Origin: an uncultured Prevotella sp.
GTDB taxonomy: Bacteria; Bacteroidota; Bacteroidia; Bacteroidales; Bacteroidaceae
Assembly: GCA_900322035.1 (NCBI GenBank)
Contig: ONYL01000002.1
Location: 1 to 64,000 of the forward strand
Reading direction: 5' to 3'
DNA length: 64,000 bases
In this document: positions 62,580 to 64,000 of the stretch, piece by piece
Layout: each line of letters opens with the position of its first letter
Numbering within the stretch: the stretch's first letter is position 1
Program-made: the position numbers and the translations under genes
Notes under the pieces: model-generated
Told to the model about the DNA's origin: nothing
The model's input: the letters and a program-made list of their open reading frames with translations, nothing else
Database searches by the model: none

Positions 62580-62695
62580 CGGGAACGCCGGCCGGCACTG
62601 CCGAAAGCGAATGACACAGAGAAGAAAACCAACACAAGAAACAAAGAAAATCATGCGCGGTGCTCACCCCTGCATCCTGCATAAAACATAAGAGC

Positions 62696-64000
62696 ATGGG
62701 AAATCCAAAAGCTTTTCTTACCATCCCCCGCAAAGAAGCGGGGTATCGCCCCCTGAACGACCGAATACACGACTTCGGCGAAGTGGAGCAGACACTCAAC
62801 TCCCACGACCGGCAGCTCCAAGCCTCGCGCTGCATGGACTGCGGCGTGCCCTTCTGCCACTGGGCCTGTCCGCTCGGCAACAAACCGCCAGAGTGGAACG
62901 ACGCCCTCTATCACGGCGACTGGGAACGGGCCTACGAGCTGCTCAACACCACCAACGACTTCCCCGAATTCACGGGGCGCGTCTGTCCGGCACTCTGCGA
63001 GAAGGCCTGCGTGCTGAACCTCGTCGACCACGAACCGACCACCAACCGCGAGAACGAGGCCGCCATCACTGAGCACGCTTATGCCGAAGACTTCGTGAAG
63101 ATCGTAGAGCCACAACGCAACGGACGGAAAGTGGCCGTCGTCGGTGCGGGGCCGGCCGGACTCGTCGCGGCCAACCGGCTCAACCTTATGGGCTACACCG
63201 TCACCGTATTCGACGCCCGCGAGAATTCGGGCGGACTGCTGCGCTACGGCATCCCCAACTTCAAACTCAACAAAATCGTTATCGACCGCAGGATGAACGT
63301 CCTCCAGCAGGAAGGCATCACGTTCCAATACGACACCCGCATCGACATCAGCCACCTGCCCGAAGGCTTCGACGCCTACGTGTGGGCTACCGGCACGCCC
63401 ACGGCGCGCGATCTGAAAGTTCCCGGCCGAGAGCTCAAGGGCGTCTACTTCGCCCTGGAGATGCTGTCGCAACAAAACCGCATCCTCGCCGGAATGGAAT
63501 TCAAGAAGGAAGACCTCGTGACGGCAAAAGGCAAGGACGTACTGGTCATCGGTGGCGGCGATACGGGCAGCGACTGCATCGGCACTGCCCACCGACAGGG
63601 ATGCAAGAGCGTGACCCAGATCGAGATCATGCCCAAGCCGCCAGTGGGTCCCGACGACCCCAACAATCCCTGGCCGCTGTGGCCGCGCGTGCTGAAGACC
63701 ACTTCGAGCCATGAGGAAGGATGCACCCGCCGCTGGAACATCAACACGCTGGAGTTTATCGGCAAGGACGGCAAGCTCACCGGCTTGCGCGTACAGGAGA
63801 TCGACTGGAAGCCGAACCCCAACGGCGGACGCCCCGTCATGGTGGAGAAGGGCAAGCCCGAAATCATCAAGGCCGACATGGTTCTGTTGGCTATGGGATT
63901 TCTCAAGCCCCAGCTGACCGAACTGCCCGCCAACGTGTTTGCCGCCGGCGACTGCAAGAATGGTGCTTCGCTCGTGGTGCGCGCTATGGCCAGCGGAAAG
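62696..64000 (+). CDS. gltD: Glutamate synthase small subunit (cut by window end)
   Basis: 435 residues are visible, running off the right edge; the family is about 450-490 long, so little is missing. The start MGNPKAFLTIPRKEAGYRPL matches GltD. The N-terminal Fe-S cluster Cys sets are QASRCMDCGVPFCHWACPLGN and FTGRVCPALCEKACVLN. The FAD-binding domain has VAVVGAGPAGLVAANRL, SGGLLRYGIPNFKLNK, and the NADPH-binding domain VLVIGGGDTGSDCIG; DMVLLAMGF and VFAAGDCKNGASLVVRA close the visible part. It supplies electrons from NADPH to GltB and lies 116 bp after it. Confidence 0.97.
   Translation, partial: MGNPKAFLTIPRKEAGYRPLNDRIHDFGEVEQTLNSHDRQLQASRCMDCGVPFCHWACPLGNKPPEWNDALYHGDWERAYELLNTTNDFPEFTGRVCPALCEKACVLNLVDHEPTTNRENEAAITEHAYAEDFVKIVEPQRNGRKVAVVGAGPAGLVAANRLNLMGYTVTVFDARENSGGLLRYGIPNFKLNKIVIDRRMNVLQQEGITFQYDTRIDISHLPEGFDAYVWATGTPTARDLKVPGRELKGVYFALEMLSQQNRILAGMEFKKEDLVTAKGKDVLVIGGGDTGSDCIGTAHRQGCKSVTQIEIMPKPPVGPDDPNNPWPLWPRVLKTTSSHEEGCTRRWNINTLEFIGKDGKLTGLRVQEIDWKPNPNGGRPVMVEKGKPEIIKADMVLLAMGFLKPQLTELPANVFAAGDCKNGASLVVRAMASGK

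Overview
This 64-kb window looks like chromosomal DNA of a Bacteroidales bacterium, most likely Prevotella or a close relative. The evidence is a SusC/SusD outer-membrane uptake locus, the type IX secretion proteins PorU and PorV, SusE/SusF-type surface lipoproteins, and the Bacteroidetes promoter form (TTG, about 20 bp, TAnnTTTG) upstream of many genes. No phage, CRISPR array, rRNA operon or complete tRNA was seen.

Layout. (1) 1-12.7 kb is a glycan-uptake locus: susC-susD-susE-like-susF-like on the minus strand, divergent from a LacI regulator and an MFS sugar transporter on the plus strand, followed by a GH53 endo-galactanase. The divergent region carries a perfect 14-bp LacI-type palindrome. 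The left end shows scar-like sequence: the start of an IS607-type protein and a tRNA 3'-end remnant. (2) 12.8-29.9 kb is housekeeping: uridine-kinase-like protein, Na/Pi symporter, a small secreted protein, a candidate 200-nt ncRNA, a FAH-family-porU-porV-ispF cluster, HD phosphohydrolase, enolase, acetyltransferase, a YqiA/HAD fusion and an M23/LysM peptidase. (3) 29.9-37.0 kb holds yajL-like/ispD/recG on the minus strand, nadK and an ABC exporter on the plus strand, and an SDR oxidoreductase. (4) 37.0-38.2 kb is gene-free and holds a large inverted-repeat element with two homologous cloverleaf-like structures. (5) 38.2-39.5 kb holds a BASS-type transporter and a very small gene with its own promoter and terminator. 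(6) 39.8-45.8 kb is an exo-glycosidase operon (GH36, GH29, GH3). (7) 46.0-51.5 kb is a thioredoxin/TonB-C fusion followed by a MacAB-like ABC efflux operon. (8) 51.7-54.7 kb holds tsf, rpsB, rpsI and rplM. (9) 55.0-57.7 kb holds a decayed gene end and two glycosyltransferases. (10) 58.0-64.0 kb holds gltB and gltD (cut by the window end), the two glutamate synthase subunits.

The most unusual content is non-coding. First, a roughly 720-bp element at 37293-38012 has 23-bp terminal inverted repeats and two inverted, homologous, multi-hairpin modules whose stems differ by paired changes. Second, five separate intergenic regions carry imperfect tandem arrays, all with a period of exactly 22 bp and four with a recognisably shared consensus. 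Third, several convergent or 3' intergenic regions carry very long perfect hairpins (15-27 bp stems).

Together the carbohydrate genes describe an organism that captures and breaks down plant or host glycans at its surface (SusCDEF, GH53, GH36, GH29, GH3), with a type IX secretion system supplying surface and secreted enzymes. All functional statements come from sequence motifs read by eye; no search or folding program was run.
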